From positions 5,239,001 through 5,303,000 of the forward strand of contig CM063253.1 of assembly GCA_032158295.1 (NCBI GenBank): DNA of 64,000 nucleotides. Reading direction: 5' to 3'. The notes beneath the pieces are model-generated. The model did not search any database. It had not been told where the DNA came from and was given only the letters and a program-made list of their open reading frames with translations. Position numbers and translations under genes: made by a program. Below, piece after piece: positions 10,646-22,937 of this stretch. Origin of the DNA: Pycnopodia helianthoides. Its lineage: Eukaryota; Echinodermata; Asteroidea; Forcipulatida; Asteriidae. Numbering within the stretch: position 1 is the first letter of the stretch; the number at the start of each line of letters is the position of its first letter.

Positions 10646-13600
10646 CAAACATTGAGACCCGTTAAAATGCGCGAGCTTGTGTTCCTTCACGCAAAATGGA
10701 CGTGGGACCAAAGCGGTTCCCAAAATGTTCGAATACGCGCGAGACTTGCACGGTCTATGGATCATGCTGATTCGTAAAATATGGTCTGGCGCTCCGGAAT
10801 CTGGGTCCGAGATCATCCTGACCCGGATCGTTCTCAGTAATGCCGTCAATTTTTACCCTGAATATTTCACTTCTCAACAACCCGGACCGAGATTAAATCT
10901 GATTTGCACCCCGAGTGGTTTGATCAATCTCCCCAAACTCAGTTTTTGGGGTCATTTTAATATCGCGTTTCCATGCCAATTTTTATGGCAGCGGTCAACA
11001 CTGAAACAGCCGTATGGTGATAAAAAGCCTTGTCTAACGAGGCGGTGAAAACCGTTGAATGACTGTCGTTTGACTCGGCAATTATGATTGCTGGATAGGG
11101 TGACATAATGGCGACTTAATGGTAGGCGGGAGGTAAGATTATATGAAAAAAAGGTCTCGATCATTAAACCAAAGATATCATGTTCCTTTTGTTCTTATCA
11201 CACAGTCAGGAAATGGTCAGGACCCTTCTACTGAATGGATTTGCACGATCTCTATGGGTGGCGTTTTCAATGGTGAATTATGCCAGCTTCTCCTTTACAC
11301 CGAGGCTGCGTGAAGAACTCGGCTATCAATTTTGATATCATCATCACGCCGACGAGATCGTTTTAAAATGATCGCAGCGAAAAGGATCATAATTATCATG
11401 TGTTTTCCCAACGCATGATGATTGACATAGCGATTACAGCGATCTACCGTTTCCCCGCTTCCATCGTACCACATTTCCGTGTTTCCAGTATCAAATGTCA
11501 TCTTCGTGCTACTTCTTTTTTTTGCGTGTAGTTTTTTTTGGTTTAACACTGCTCTTCTTTATTCTCTAACCAGTATTTGTACCTGTACATTTCTGGGTTC
11601 AAAGAATGCACAGTATACACACTTTGGCACACTGATAATATTTCAACATTATAACTTTACATTTTTGTGCTTTATCTATTTACAGACGCACATTAGCAAC
11701 TGACATTGCCACTCGACGTGTTTTTACGTGACACTAGATACGATTTAACCGAAGGAGTGTTTCTGCGAATCATTTCGTCTTTAACGCACCTGCGAGGACT
11801 GATGAGCCCCCCCCCCCCACACACACACACTTTTTCATAGTGGTTTATAGCAATTCCGAGGCTCCATTTCATAACAGGACCACACGACAATCTTTCAATC
11901 ATGCAAACCACATTTCCGTGTACCTAAAAAGTATAACATCCTTGTCCTAAAAAAAGCCCAACTTCCTTGTACCAAGGCCCAATTTTTTGTGCACATTCAG
12001 TTATTGCCAAAAAGGGTGATATGTAACACGGCGGCTTGATACTTAAAAAAAAAAAAAAAAAAAAAAAACTGCTGAGGGTGAAACATCAATTTAAGAGCGG
12101 ATGGAGAAGTAATTTTTATTAGGTTTCCACGATTAAGATAATCTTGTTACGTCACGCCCGGCTACACTTTCTGATGTAGAGACCCTGTATTGCCAAATAG
12201 CATTAGCCTCTCCCAAGAGTGATAATAAAATGTGAATGAATTTAATCAGTTGCGCATTATCATGACTAAAGAGATAAAGTACCATGGAACATGCATCTGA
12301 ATGCACGGGGCGGCCATACTGTTGATTTTTCCCGCGATCTCATCCAAAACGAGGCCGAGAGGGAGCATTAGTCTGGCGCTTACGTAATATGCAACGCACT
12401 CATCACGATTGAAAACAGGGAACAAAACAAGTTTTTTTTTAAAGGTGTTTAATACAGGATCGGTAGAGCTGACAAAACAGTCGCAGACAGTGTTCATGTT
12501 TTGTGTGATCAACCATATACCTGAAATAACAAACCTGTGCAAATTTGAGCTTTATTCGCTGTGTGAGTCGGAAAGAAATTGTGAAAACCATGCAAAAATT
12601 CAGCCTGCCTTGATTTTGGTTGTACTAACCGAATTCAACTGTTGCGTAAAACAAAGGGCATTCACATGCAATTTTTCTCGTCCATGACTTAATTTCAGAA
12701 GGATGCTTTTCATGTAAAAAAAATGGCTTTAGTATGAACTTCATAATCAGTAAGCTTTCGGACTAAAATTAAACATTGATGTTTTTTATCCTTGCCAATC
12801 CTTACATGCATAACACCCAGAGCTGGTGAAAGACAAGGCGCAAGATTTTCAATTTTTTTTTTATCGAGAACAAAATCATCAACTTCAACGTGACAGTTCA
12901 CTCAAAGTCATTCAAGTGCTGATTCTGAAGAAAAAATACTACCATCTACAATACTCTCAAAATCTAGAAAACTGCAACTGGATACCCCTATCACAATTTC
13001 CTATTTCGACGGCTGCAACCGTTATGATAAGTCCGGTAAGAATGTGCACAAAATCACAAAAAAACTACAACCGGATCAAAATTCCAAAGGTTGGTTGTAT
13101 CATTGTTGTATGGTGATGTGTTGATTAAAAACAAGACGATTGAATGTAGCTTATATCTTTACAAAAAAAATGTGCTTTTTACGAAAAGGAATTATGTTAA
13201 CTCAATTAATCGAGTAGTCTTATAGAGTAATTCACGTCTTGCTCCTTTTGAGCCTTTTTCCCAAAGTGGAAGAAAACACCCACTACCGTTTGCAGATGTT
13301 TTAAAAAGGGTCAAAAATGTTAATTCTCCGTCCTAGGCTATCTTGAGTTTATGGCTCTGGGATTATATGATAGCAAAAAAGTATTAATAACATATTTATA
13401 TAAGTATCAAATTAAACGCATTTAAAATTTAAATTCTTCAAATAAGACGCCTTTCAAGTGATAAAAAAAGTAAAAAAAAAAAAGAAATTATAAAAATAAC
13501 AGCGCGGATATCTTATCGGATTACAAGCAGGTGAAAAAAATAACACAGGAACCCGCGGAGGAAAAAAAATAATACTTAAGAAGCCTTCAGATAAAGTTGC

Positions 13601-13649
13601 GTGAAATATAATAGTGCGGAAGACCTTCTACCTGGGATTTTAATACTTA
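10646..13649. other. No gene seen; simple repeats
   Basis: It holds C and AC runs at about 11806-11830, an A run at about 12045-12068, a diverged fragment of the ACAAACCTGTG MITE motif near 12525, and the inverted fragment shared with about 7217-7275. The frame at 10677-11048 has no recognisable domain. Confidence 0.5.
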
Positions 13650-13807
13650 AGGCCCCTTTCGAAACCACGGTTTTGGTTTGTAGGCTCCGGCTTGGGCCCC
13701 GTCGGTAAATGTTGAAAACGTTACACCTTCGGGCACGAAACTTCAAAAGGGGTGGACGGTGGTTAAGACGGAACTGGAGCCTAAAGTCATGGTTTTGCAA
13801 ATGGCCT
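13650..13807. mobile_element. Foldback element, TTTCGAAACCAC family
   Basis: The left end TTTCGAAACCACGG with GTTTGTAGGCTCCG is inverted at the right as CTGGAGCCTAAAG and CATGGTTTTGCAAA. Related elements lie at 34955-35105 and 45609-45745. About 158 bp and non-coding. Confidence 0.6.
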
Positions 13808-14009
13808 AATAAACTTTACATGGAAGTATCTTTATATTATGTCGGGCTTTAGGAGTTGACAATCCCTGAATTTCTCGTTTATATGATGGCCTTTTTTCAA
13901 ATGAATTTCGATTGAAACCAAAATGTTAATTTGCAAAGTAACAATTACAACATTTTGCATCCCGTTTAAAGAAGGTGGACAACAATGGCAATGGTCAAGT
14001 TTCAGTACC

Positions 14010-14300
14010 CACACTTCATGTGGCCCAACATACAAGTATACATGAAACAACAAACCTGTGAAAGTTTAAGCTCAATCAAAACAACAAACAAACAAACAAA
14101 CAAACACCCCAACACGTATGTGTTTTGATTGTTTTATAACTTCGGGTTTTGGACTCACGAGAACAAAACATAATTGTTTTATCCATTCAAAAAAAGAGGT
14201 AAAAATATAGCATTTCAGGCAAAACTATTTTAATGGAAGTTTTCCACCGTGACCATTATCATACAATGTAACTAAACTGTACGTGCAAATCTGTGATAAT
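14010..14300. mobile_element. Diverged TTAA-type MITE relative
   Basis: It matches 2290-2545 block by block (CCCAACATAC, ACAAACCTGTGAAAG, TCACGAGAA, CCACCGTGACC, GTGCAAATCTGTG) but is interrupted at about 14079-14105 by an (AAAC)n run. The ends are not clear. Confidence 0.5.
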
Positions 14301-14370
14301 ACTAATGAAAATAGCAGTAATGAATTTTATAATATTTAGTTAAGATCTCGAGTCCTTAGGGAAGATTTGA

Positions 14371-14401
<31 letters not shown>

Positions 14402-14424
14402 GAGAGATAGGGGGGGGGGGGGGA
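14371..14424. repeat. (GA)n followed by a G run
   Basis: A GA dinucleotide run ends in an uninterrupted G tract of about 14 bases. Confidence 0.9.
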
Positions 14425-15570
14425 GGAGATAGACAACACACCCCCTAACATAAACATAACCCAACACAATTCGGATGTAGCGTAGAGAAGGTCACATCTA
14501 TATGAAAACTTGACATCTCAGAAAAACATCATTGGCAAAAATTAACAGCACAATAAAAAAATGTATTAATTATTAATACATTATTATTGTGCGGTCAAAA
14601 TACATCCACCCCCACGTATGAAATATTTATCATAATGCGAAGATGCAACACAGTCGCCATGGACGAAATCATAATACAATTGTCAAGGCTGCGATATCCG
14701 AGCCCTTTAGTTTACTTTCACAAAGCCCTGCTATGGCGAATTACGAGCGATGTCGCTATCCACGTAGAATAATACGGCGAAAATTAAGATCGGGGTGGAT
14801 TTGATTTAATAAAAATGCGTGTTTAGAAGAATCTTCGTGTATAGAGTTCGTATCCTATAGGTCATTGCGTACTATTGGGATATTGTGATAATTCTATTAT
14901 GGAAATATAATATGATATAAAAATAAAGTGTTCGTGCAAGTGATTTTTTTCGTTTTGTTTTGTCAACTAAAGTTGGATCGCAGGGCTCCCTATGTAGACA
15001 CTTATCGTTTAACTTCACAGTGTGGGAGATTTGCTCAAAGGGATTGTAATACTATTCTTTTTAAAGGCATAATGACGAAAAATGACGGTTATTTTCAACC
15101 AGCTTCTGTCTCTTTGAAATGGATACCTAATGGGTCAAATAATAACGGGGACAAGGCCTTTTGATAGTGTTAAAGCCTTTCTGACTCCTGGCCAATGGTG
15201 GTTATATTTCGCAATGTTGATTTGCTTATTTCAGTTTCTTTCCCTTGGATTTTTTAAGCGTCTGTAGTCACGCAGTTTAAGTAATAATTATTTGACTAAT
15301 GATAAGCTAGTAAAACATTGTTTACTCAATCAGGCAAAAAAACAAAAAACTAAACTTAAAATCATAAAGTCCCTTTAAAACCCAGCTCGTTCTCTCTACC
15401 CCCCAAAAAAAAAAAAAAACACAACAACAACAACAATAACTTAGGCCTTACTAAATTAAAAAAGAAAAGAAAAATACTGACAACTTTCTAAAACAAATTA
15501 ACCTTACACATCATTTTGTATATGATAATTGAATTAAATAAAGACAACATGGAACGCATTGGTAGTTATA
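14425..15570. other. No gene seen
   Basis: AT-rich sequence with a small TTAATTATTAATACATTATTA palindromic patch near 14565-14586 and A-rich or (CAA)n runs near 15400-15440. No coding signal. Confidence 0.5.
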
Positions 15571-15574
15571 AACA

Positions 15575-15960
15575 AACAAACTGTAGACCATGTGACCTGT
15601 GACACCACATGTTTACAAAAGAGCCACATAGCCTGGATCTCCTGCAGACACGATTTGTACACAGCTCAGTGGAAGAAAACATAAAAACTCTGATATTTTT
15701 AAGGAGATTGCATCGCATGGTTGGTCTTAACTTTTTATATGAAGAAAGGGGCACAGCTCAAAACATGTAAAGCTGTTTTTTTTTTTTTTTTTTTTTTTTA
15801 ATAACTCCTTAATTGATGTGGAAATTATGACACAAAATGAAAAATTTCCCATTATTTAGCTGGTGTAGTATCTTGCCTGCCAGCAAGGTCCCGTGTAGAA
15901 GGTCACTTTTTTTTAGTGAACAAAAATTACATGGTCTATAATAGGTCTCATCATAAATAG
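15575..15960 (+). mobile_element. Interspersed repeat, family A
   Basis: It shares a long collinear sequence with 42860-43315 (same strand) and 50635-51155 (opposite strand): GACCATGTGACCTGTGA, CACATGTTTACAAAAGAGCC, ACACAGCTCAGTGGAAGAA, GGAGATTGCAT, GAAGAAAGGGGCACA and GTGTAGTATCTTGCCTGCCA. This copy has a long T run at about 15777-15799. No protein is encoded. In the other copies TGAGCTTTCAGATTGAAACT-like ends suggest terminal inverted repeats. Confidence 0.75.
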
Positions 15961-16044
15961 GAACTGCAAGTGGATAAAACCTCTACATGAAATGCTTGCT
16001 TCCATTACAATTATGACCTCAGTTGGAATTGGAATTAATCTTCT

Positions 16045-16216
16045 GAAGGATAGAACTCGTCCTACATTATTGAAGTACATAAACTATTTCCTTGCTACTT
16101 TATTTATTAGATAGACATTAAATTGCAGCTGGATGGAACTCGTCCTGCTTTAAAGATTGAAGTAAAAATAAATAAACTGGTTTCCTTGCTACTGTTTCTT
16201 TTAGAGAGACAATACA
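16045..16216. repeat. Two-unit tandem duplication, about 85 bp
   Basis: The block GAACTCGTCCT...TTGAAGTA...AAACT...TTTCCTTGCTACT occurs twice in direct succession with moderate divergence. Confidence 0.7.
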
Positions 16217-17029
16217 ATGTTGATCTTGAGTGAACCCATCTTAAAGATTTCAATGAAACACACCTTGAAACCAACCCTTGAACATTTCATCAGATTCTGT
16301 GGACTCGTTTTGTTTTTTAGTGGAAAACAACCAAACTTTTTTCTCTCTGCTTTGTCACGGATTTAGTTCACATTCACATCGGGATCTATTTCGATTGTGG
16401 CAATCGAATTTTCAAACAATGTTGATTTGGTTTGTGTTGTTGTTGGGGAGGGTCTTCCAGTGACGTTTTCTAGACTGTTACAGTATTTAAGACGGAAATA
16501 AAGAAATTCAGGGAAAAAATTGTATGAACTTTTATGATCATTGAGCTTTCAGATTAAAACTGATACTTTGATTTCAATAATCAATCATGTTAATTGTCCT
16601 AAAATCCATCTGTTGGATTGGGACAGGAAAACCGATACAAATAGGTTTTCATTAAAAAAAAAAACTTCTCAAATGTTCATGATATAGGCCTAGTCGCGTT
16701 CATGTTTCTTTTTAAGGGACTTTTATTTGCTGTGTTTTGTTTCGTTTGGAGACTGTCGAATTATCAGAGTGGGCAGCACAATATGTCTGCCTTAATAGGC
16801 ATTTGAACACACAAAACAACATGAAAGCAATACTCGTTTCACGTGACGCACGTGATTGCAGCGAGTTCCCTGGTCGACGGCACGCGACAGCAGACTCGAT
16901 CATAGTCGACGCGGGGCACCAGCTAGCATTTATCCATTAAAAGAAGTGGTGTAATCATACGTGGATTTGTGGAAGATCAAGTCACGGAGGGGGATAGATC
17001 GAACGAGAAGGATAGAGTGCGATGATTTA
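16217..17029. other. No gene seen
   Basis: AT-rich sequence with one TGAGCTTTCAGATTAAAACT word (near 16547) resembling the end of family A. CpG content rises towards 16840. No exon recognised. Confidence 0.5.
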
Positions 17030-18028
17030 CCTCGCTTGCAGTGTCTGGCTGGGGCCCTGTGCGGGTACACGCGCTCACATCAGCGGTAACCAGTTTGGTG
17101 TCTCCTTCATCAGTCGACGTAAAGGTAGCAGTACGGCACACCGCATTCAGTCGTATAGATGCTGACCCGGGTCCCCACCGCTGTACTCGTGGATCGAAGT
17201 TAAGTGCGACGCCGTGAGGCTGATTGGCTGCACATAGGAAAAAAAGGGACGAGTCGCTCCGTCTGCACTGGATCCGTGGCAGTGATGATGGAACTTTGGG
17301 GTAATTCCAACCGTTTTCAATATCATTTGCAAAGAAAATGACCGCGGGAAATGTATCGGAAAGAGGCCTAGTACGACTGAAGAACGACCGGAGAGATGGA
17401 GGGCTGTCATTTGACGGACTGGTCGTGATTTAGGAAGTGCTGCACGAGTGGAATTGACTATATATTGCACCTGATGGAAATTGCTTTCTCGTGTTTTTCC
17501 AAAAAAACAAGTGTTTTTGGTTCATTTTTGGGTTTGGCATTTTGGTTGAAGTGGGGTGCCGTCAGTCAGTCCCGGGGCACCCGATCCGAGTGCTGACACG
17601 AATCCTACCCAGCCTCCTTCCGGTCATCAATACACCCAACTTGACCAGTGGCGTTGAATTGAGAGTCTAGACAACGCTAGTTGAGATCTATAGTAATACC
17701 ATCCCTGGTGATCGAAACGTTTCTTACAGAAAGCCCCTGTTGCTTCGGCTAGATTATGAAACCAGATCCCGGATTGATAGACTTGCGTAATTTCCATATC
17801 GCTCTGTAGTAAGGATCCTTGCCCGCAGTGCACTGGTGTTGTCTTGTTTTAATCGCCTGCGGCCGTGGCGTTCGGCTTGGGATTCTTATTACGTTGCTTG
17901 CAGTGGATCGCTTCGAACATTTTTTGGGGGGAGATAAACTTAACGCGTAAACGTTGTCGGAGACATTTCGCCTTCTTGTCCTGCCGGATTTGAGTCAGAC
18001 TCTCATCCGTCCGAGAACAGCTTCAAAA
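17030..18028 (+). promoter_or_regulatory. Candidate promoter and 5' UTR of the receptor gene
   Basis: This kilobase is richer in CpG than its surroundings, lacks recognisable repeats, and leads directly into the coding exon at 18029. A TATATATT word lies at 17459-17466 and could be a TATA box, but nothing in the sequence fixes the transcription start. In-frame stops (for example TAA at 17948-17950) separate it from the coding frame. The regulatory role is inferred from position and composition only. Confidence 0.35.
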
Positions 18029-18457
18029 ATGTCCTTACCGAAGCTATCAACCCTTACTTCTCGTTGGCTCGTCGGCTTTCATGTCGTCAAGTACATGGTC
18101 TTGTTTGTCCTTACGCAGCATGCTTTCTCCACCCAGCTACAGCACGTCCGGGTCGCCGTAGTGTCCGACAACTTCGATAACTTCACCCTGTTTCAGGAGC
18201 AGGTGCTGACTGCCATACGCAAGGTGAACGCCTCTGAGCCCGATATGCCCCTCCACCTGGGCCCGGTGGTGTTGTCCTCGCATCCTAACCCAATGGACGT
18301 ATACCGGCAGACTTGCGATCGGCTGACCGGCACCGACGTCTCGGCGGTGGTGGTTCTGGCGAATGAAAGAACCCAGTTTAGCCTATCCGTTGCCGGTGGA
18401 TTTCTGGGCGTTCCGGTAATCGGATTGAACAACCGGGAATTTGCTTTTTCCAACAAG
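18029..18457 (+). CDS. NMDA-type ionotropic glutamate receptor (GluN1-like), first coding exon, partial
   Basis: This exon encodes 143 residues: the secretion signal and the start of the extracellular amino-terminal domain of a ligand-gated cation channel of synaptic membranes. ATG at 18029 is the first in-frame Met after a TAA at 17948 and has A at -3; a TTG at 17954 opens the frame but is not a plausible start. Residues 13-34 are hydrophobic (signal peptide, cleavage perhaps after AFS). Sequons NFT and NAS lie at residues 51 and 67. The LIVBP-like core follows (VRVAVVSDNFDNF, then EQVLTAIRKVNAS). Cys96 in TCDRL matches the conserved Cys of the family (VCEDL in GluN1, where it forms a disulfide). 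The end, VPVIGLNNREFAFSNK, resembles the GluN1 stretch PVIG..SRDSAFSDK. The exon ends in phase 0. The rest of the domain, the ligand-binding lobes and the pore are not in the window. A diverged GluN paralogue is possible; an NMDA-receptor family member is much likelier than AMPA or kainate. Confidence 0.82.
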
Positions 18458-18463
18458 GTAAGT
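18458..18463 (+). other. Splice donor of the receptor exon
   Basis: The codon AAG is followed by GTAAGT, a full consensus donor. The cut lies between codons (phase 0). Read-through would reach a stop within about 50 bases. Confidence 0.85.
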
Positions 18464-20520
18464 TTCGTTTATAACAAGGGACAAAATAAGAGAAATACAT
18501 TAATGTGAATGTTGTGGTATTCCACGCTGGGATCGTCCAGGCACAACAACTCGGTGTTTAATTAATTTATTATAAGGCTGCAATTTACAATAGTTGCTGA
18601 ATCTGTAACTCGTAGTAAGGGACCAAACGCTCCACCGTTAAAACAGTCGACCATATCAGCAAAGTAAGAAAACCTTGATGACCGGCACACACTCCTCCGG
18701 AAGACAGAACACGAGGGTGTGGTCCCAAGTGGGTTTTTAAACCCCGAAAATATTCATTAAGGTCACTAAAACATTCCAACTTAATCCAGGGAGATTCGAT
18801 TCACACTAAATCATTGCCTTATAGGGAAACATAGCTGTTCAAAAAGATGTAATTTACAGCTTCTTGATTTGAAGTGCTGCACTGATTCCAAGGATGTGTT
18901 TGGTCCAGGCTTTTAAACGACTGTCAATTATGGATAAAAATCAACAGCAACCCAGTAATGGCCTGGCACATTCTGTAACCATGCGAGAGTTACATAAACC
19001 GGATATAAACGAAGACGCGCGAAAAATTCGACCTCGTGAAAGTCGTTCTCGATTCAACGGACTCGGGTAAACAAGACTGAAAATCAAGGCCGAAAAAGAA
19101 AAACCCGGTCAGGGGCAGGGGAGTTTTAGAAAAGCAATTAATTTAAATTTATGTCAAATTACATGGTTGATAAATTCGAAGAGTGGTAAATTCGGACAAG
19201 CCGTCCAAAGCCCGAGCGTAAACACAAGTAGAATTATGCAAATGACACAGTTTATTTGCGACCGCAGTTGGATTTGCGATTTTGTATTAAATCAACGAAA
19301 CCCTTGGATCATCTGGCGGGAAAAAAACCCAAAGGTTCTTGCATAATTCAACTGTCGGGAGAGACGGACGTATTTTGAGTTGAAATTACCATCCCCGGGT
19401 TCAGGCTGGTTTATTAAGACTAACACGTCATAGGTCACCCCCTTCATGCGTTTTTTTTTTTTAAATTTTCAGGGCCATCACTCCTTGAGAGAGTTTTTTT
19501 TTTCTTTTTTGCATCATTCGTTTTTTATTAAAAAGGACTTGTAAATCCTCGAGTTACAAAAATGGAAAAAAAATATCATTCATGTGCAGTGGTGTAACCA
19601 GAACCCTTCGCCACCTCTTCCCCAGCCCACAGATGAGATTGAAAAAAAAAAGCACAATTGAATGATTCACAAAATAACATTAAATATCCCAAGATTACGG
19701 TATGTATTTGCTCCCCCACTCGCCCACCCCAACCCTAAAAGGAAATGTCCGGTAGAGCCGTTGTTCCCTATCGTATATTGTGCAAGAAATAATAATTATG
19801 CCCTAGATTTACTTTGGGTCAGGTGTGAACATTTCACACCGGCATAGGACTATCGCGTTTGCCAGTAAAACAAAAAACAGAAGAGGGTTAAAAACGAGGA
19901 GGAGAGTGGTGACCTTTTTTGGTTGTTGCTTCAGACGGATTTGGTGGGTGCTTTATTTCTACATTTCGGAACTGAAAATTGAGAGTGCGTTCGAACATGC
20001 TCTTCTCAGCGTTTAGAAACTTCGTACAGATGGAAACTTTCCCCAGCAGAAACTATCCACTCAACAGCACAAGTGCGATTTCATGCAGAAACCTTTTAGC
20101 TTTAACAATCAATAATGTAGAATGTCTTTCCCTCAATAACCACAAAAAACTTTGAACTTGACGGATTCGGATTGCAAAGGGTTGGCGTCTGTGGAGGAAA
20201 ATTTGACGTCGTTTGTTGTCTAGAAAACACACCATGATTGTTTACAATTCGAGAACAGGAAGTCCTAAGCAACATTTGCAATATGAATACGTCTCGTCTA
20301 ATGTCATGTATAATTTTAAACATATCACTTTTTAGGAGTCACCCCCATTCCTTTATTCAGATCTTTATAACAATGTTAGGGTGAAAGCGCAAAAGAAAGA
20401 CTGACCCCGTTTGGGTCATATTAAATTCAGCGCTCTTGATTGCTTATTGTGCCCTGGTACTATTGGCAAACATGTGACGGCATGAACTTAATGATTAAAT
20501 GAGCGGTTACCACGTAAAAA
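18464..20520. other. Intron-like sequence, no exon seen
   Basis: This is probably the start of a long first intron of the receptor gene. It contains T runs near 19450 and 19493 and otherwise unique-looking AT-rich sequence. No further amino-terminal-domain coding is recognisable on the + strand. Confidence 0.5.
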
Positions 20521-20712
20521 ATGTAACAACCGCATAAAACTACAAAGGAAAATAGCAGTTGCAGACTGTTTTTGTGTGTGTGTGTGTGGGGGGGGGGGGG
20601 TGGGGGGGGGGGGTTGGTCTCCAAAAATGTAACGACCGCATAAAACTGCAAAGGAAAATAGCAATTGCAGACTGTTTCGTGTGTGTGTGTGGGGGGGGGG
20701 GTGGTCTCCAAA
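20521..20712. repeat. Two-unit tandem duplication with GT and G runs
   Basis: The block CCGCATAAAACT(A/G)CAAAGGAAAATAGCA.TTGCAGACTG followed by a GT run, a long G run and GGTCTCCAAA occurs twice (from about 20530 and 20637). The proline/histidine-rich minus-strand frame is an artefact. Confidence 0.85.
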
Positions 20713-22129
20713 TTGTTTTCCCCCAATTTAATTAGATGTAGTTATAAGTATATTGAGGTCTAAAATTAAATGAGGTAAACTATAGTTGTCAATATGCGAC
20801 CAAATTGTTCGTCTTTTGTCTGTCGTTTAATGTTTGATTCTGGTAATTTCCCCAAGGTCTCTGGGATGCACATATACTTATTTCTGTCACAGAAAGCGAC
20901 TCTTCGAATAAAGAATTTTAATCTGACCCGGCCATGGATCGAGCTTACAACTTGAATAATGGGTTATATTCCAAAGAATGAAGAATGTGTTCCATTTACG
21001 TCCGGGGATCGATCGATCATCTCTGCAGATCCGATGATATATACCTGTGCTTAAAAATGGGAAACCGTGCTATAGGAATTGTGTAACCGGAACACTTAAA
21101 CCCCGGCACGGAACGATCCGGAACAAATGTGATTATTTATACGGCAGCGCGAGAAATGGGGAGCGAGAAAGAGCTAGTATCCTAATGTAAATCGAATCAA
21201 AAAAACGAGTGTGAAAAATGATGCTGCAGAAACCAGAAACACCGACTCCACTATACTGTATCCATCGCAAGGTTAACAGTTAAATAAACAACGTTCAGAA
21301 TTCGCCAGCCGAGCGAGGCTTTATGTAAAATTCTATCTGGTTGTATTCAGAAGCGTCTGTAAAAGAGGAATTCATCCCCCCATACAAATCAGTGTAAACC
21401 TAACCGAGTCTGGAAGGGAAATAGTCTGTTCCCCCTATTTAAAATCAGCACTTACTTCTGGCATTGTTCGCGGAGAGCACAGGAATGATAGTGATACGCG
21501 CCTTTTCCAAACCTCGGCTTGTTGCTCCCTTGGGCTCTGTCATCAATTTTGGAGCAGTGTGCATCTTGCACGGTGTTTCTGACACGAAGCCCAGAGCGAG
21601 AGACCGAGTCGAGGTTTAGAAAAGGCCCTTTATAGAATGTTAGGGTCTACAACCTATACGAACACCCAGGACGATGCATTGCACGCACTCCCGACCGTCC
21701 TGCCGCCCCACACAATTAGAATGAAGTCGCCAAAACGGCTGTGGCAGCCATGACAGTTTAAAATTTAGTATGAAACACACGTGCAAATTATTAGCAGAAG
21801 GTGTGACTTTTCCAGGCTTCGGTTTACGTTGGTGGTAACGCATGCCCAAACTGTTGAACACCAAATGGGAATCTGTTTAAACAAGAGTTTGAAACCCTCC
21901 GCTCGGAAAACTGTTCACCCTTTTGAAATATTCTCGAGTGGTGACCAGCGTGTTGTGTCCCTGTGTACGATGACTTGGTCAAATCTAGTATCATTAGTTG
22001 TTGCTATAGGAACAGAAATTACCCTTAGTGTTGAGTTTTGTGTGTTGTGTATTTTTATTAGGGCGGAAGCTTTGAAGGGACATTGAGGAAAACAAAAGAA
22101 AGGCAAAATTATGACTTTGATCTCGTAAC
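20713..22129. other. No gene seen
   Basis: Unique-looking sequence. Complementary words CTTTTCCAAACCTCGGC (about 21502) and GCCGAGGTTTGG-like text near 21608 suggest a weak inverted repeat bounding about 120 bp. No domain in the frames here. Confidence 0.45.
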
Positions 22130-22515
22130 TATGAATGAATAGTTATTGTCTCATATTTATAAATTAACATAAGTCATATACAACTTACATATCATAATTA
22201 TGACTTGTATCTCATACTTATGAGATTTAAGTTATCATTATGACTTTTTCTCATATCATAGTTATGAGTTAGCATAAGTCATAATGTAATGTAATGTTAG
22301 ACATTTGCCCGTGGTCTCCTCCTCAAATTGTACCCCGCTGGGGGCACTTGTACCGCTCCCACCACATACAGTCCGTCTTTCCAGTGCTGCTGCTTTCAGT
22401 TCGACGGTGTCATAATGATGACTTAATATCTCATAAGAATGAGAAATAAGTCATAACCATGACTAACTTGTACTAAGTCATAATTATGAGATGTCAGCTA
22501 TAGTTATGACTTTAA
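22130..22515. repeat. Interrupted TCATAATTATGA satellite-like array
   Basis: Units of AAGTCATAATTATGAGAT type repeat at 22130-22285 and 22408-22515, each nearly palindromic. A G+C-richer segment of about 125 bp (22290-22410) splits the array and may be an insertion. Confidence 0.75.
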
Positions 22516-22937
22516 TTATCTTCTTCTTTTTTTTATATTGTCAATCGCCTTCTAACGCTCCCGCACAGTAGTGATCCATGCGAACAAATAGTTACTATTG
22601 TTGAACGCAATTAAACTGTTTCTTTCAAAGCGACAAAAGCGATGTATCGAATTAAATTTAAAAAAGAACCGACTGCTTACCATCCAAAATAACTTGAGGT
22701 ATGACCGCAAAATGGCTACAATTGAGAAAGACACTTCTTTGGTAGAAACGTGAGGCCATTATGTGTTTTGGGGAATTTCTAAAGCGATGGTAACATTTAT
22801 TTTTAGAAACGTGTCGAATAATTAGTTTTTTATTTGATAAAAGGAAGGAAATTACATCAAAATTGAAGCGTCAGTGTGAACATTAATGTCGAAGGGAACC
22901 CCAGTGTGTTAGACGCCATTCAGGTATAATTTGTTTG

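Noticed and set aside
17954..18028. Alternative upstream TTG start for the receptor exon
   Set aside because: TTG is not a normal animal start. ATG at 18029 has A at -3 and is followed by a plausible signal peptide.
18193..18456. 87-codon minus-strand frame
   Set aside because: It is the antisense shadow of the receptor exon.
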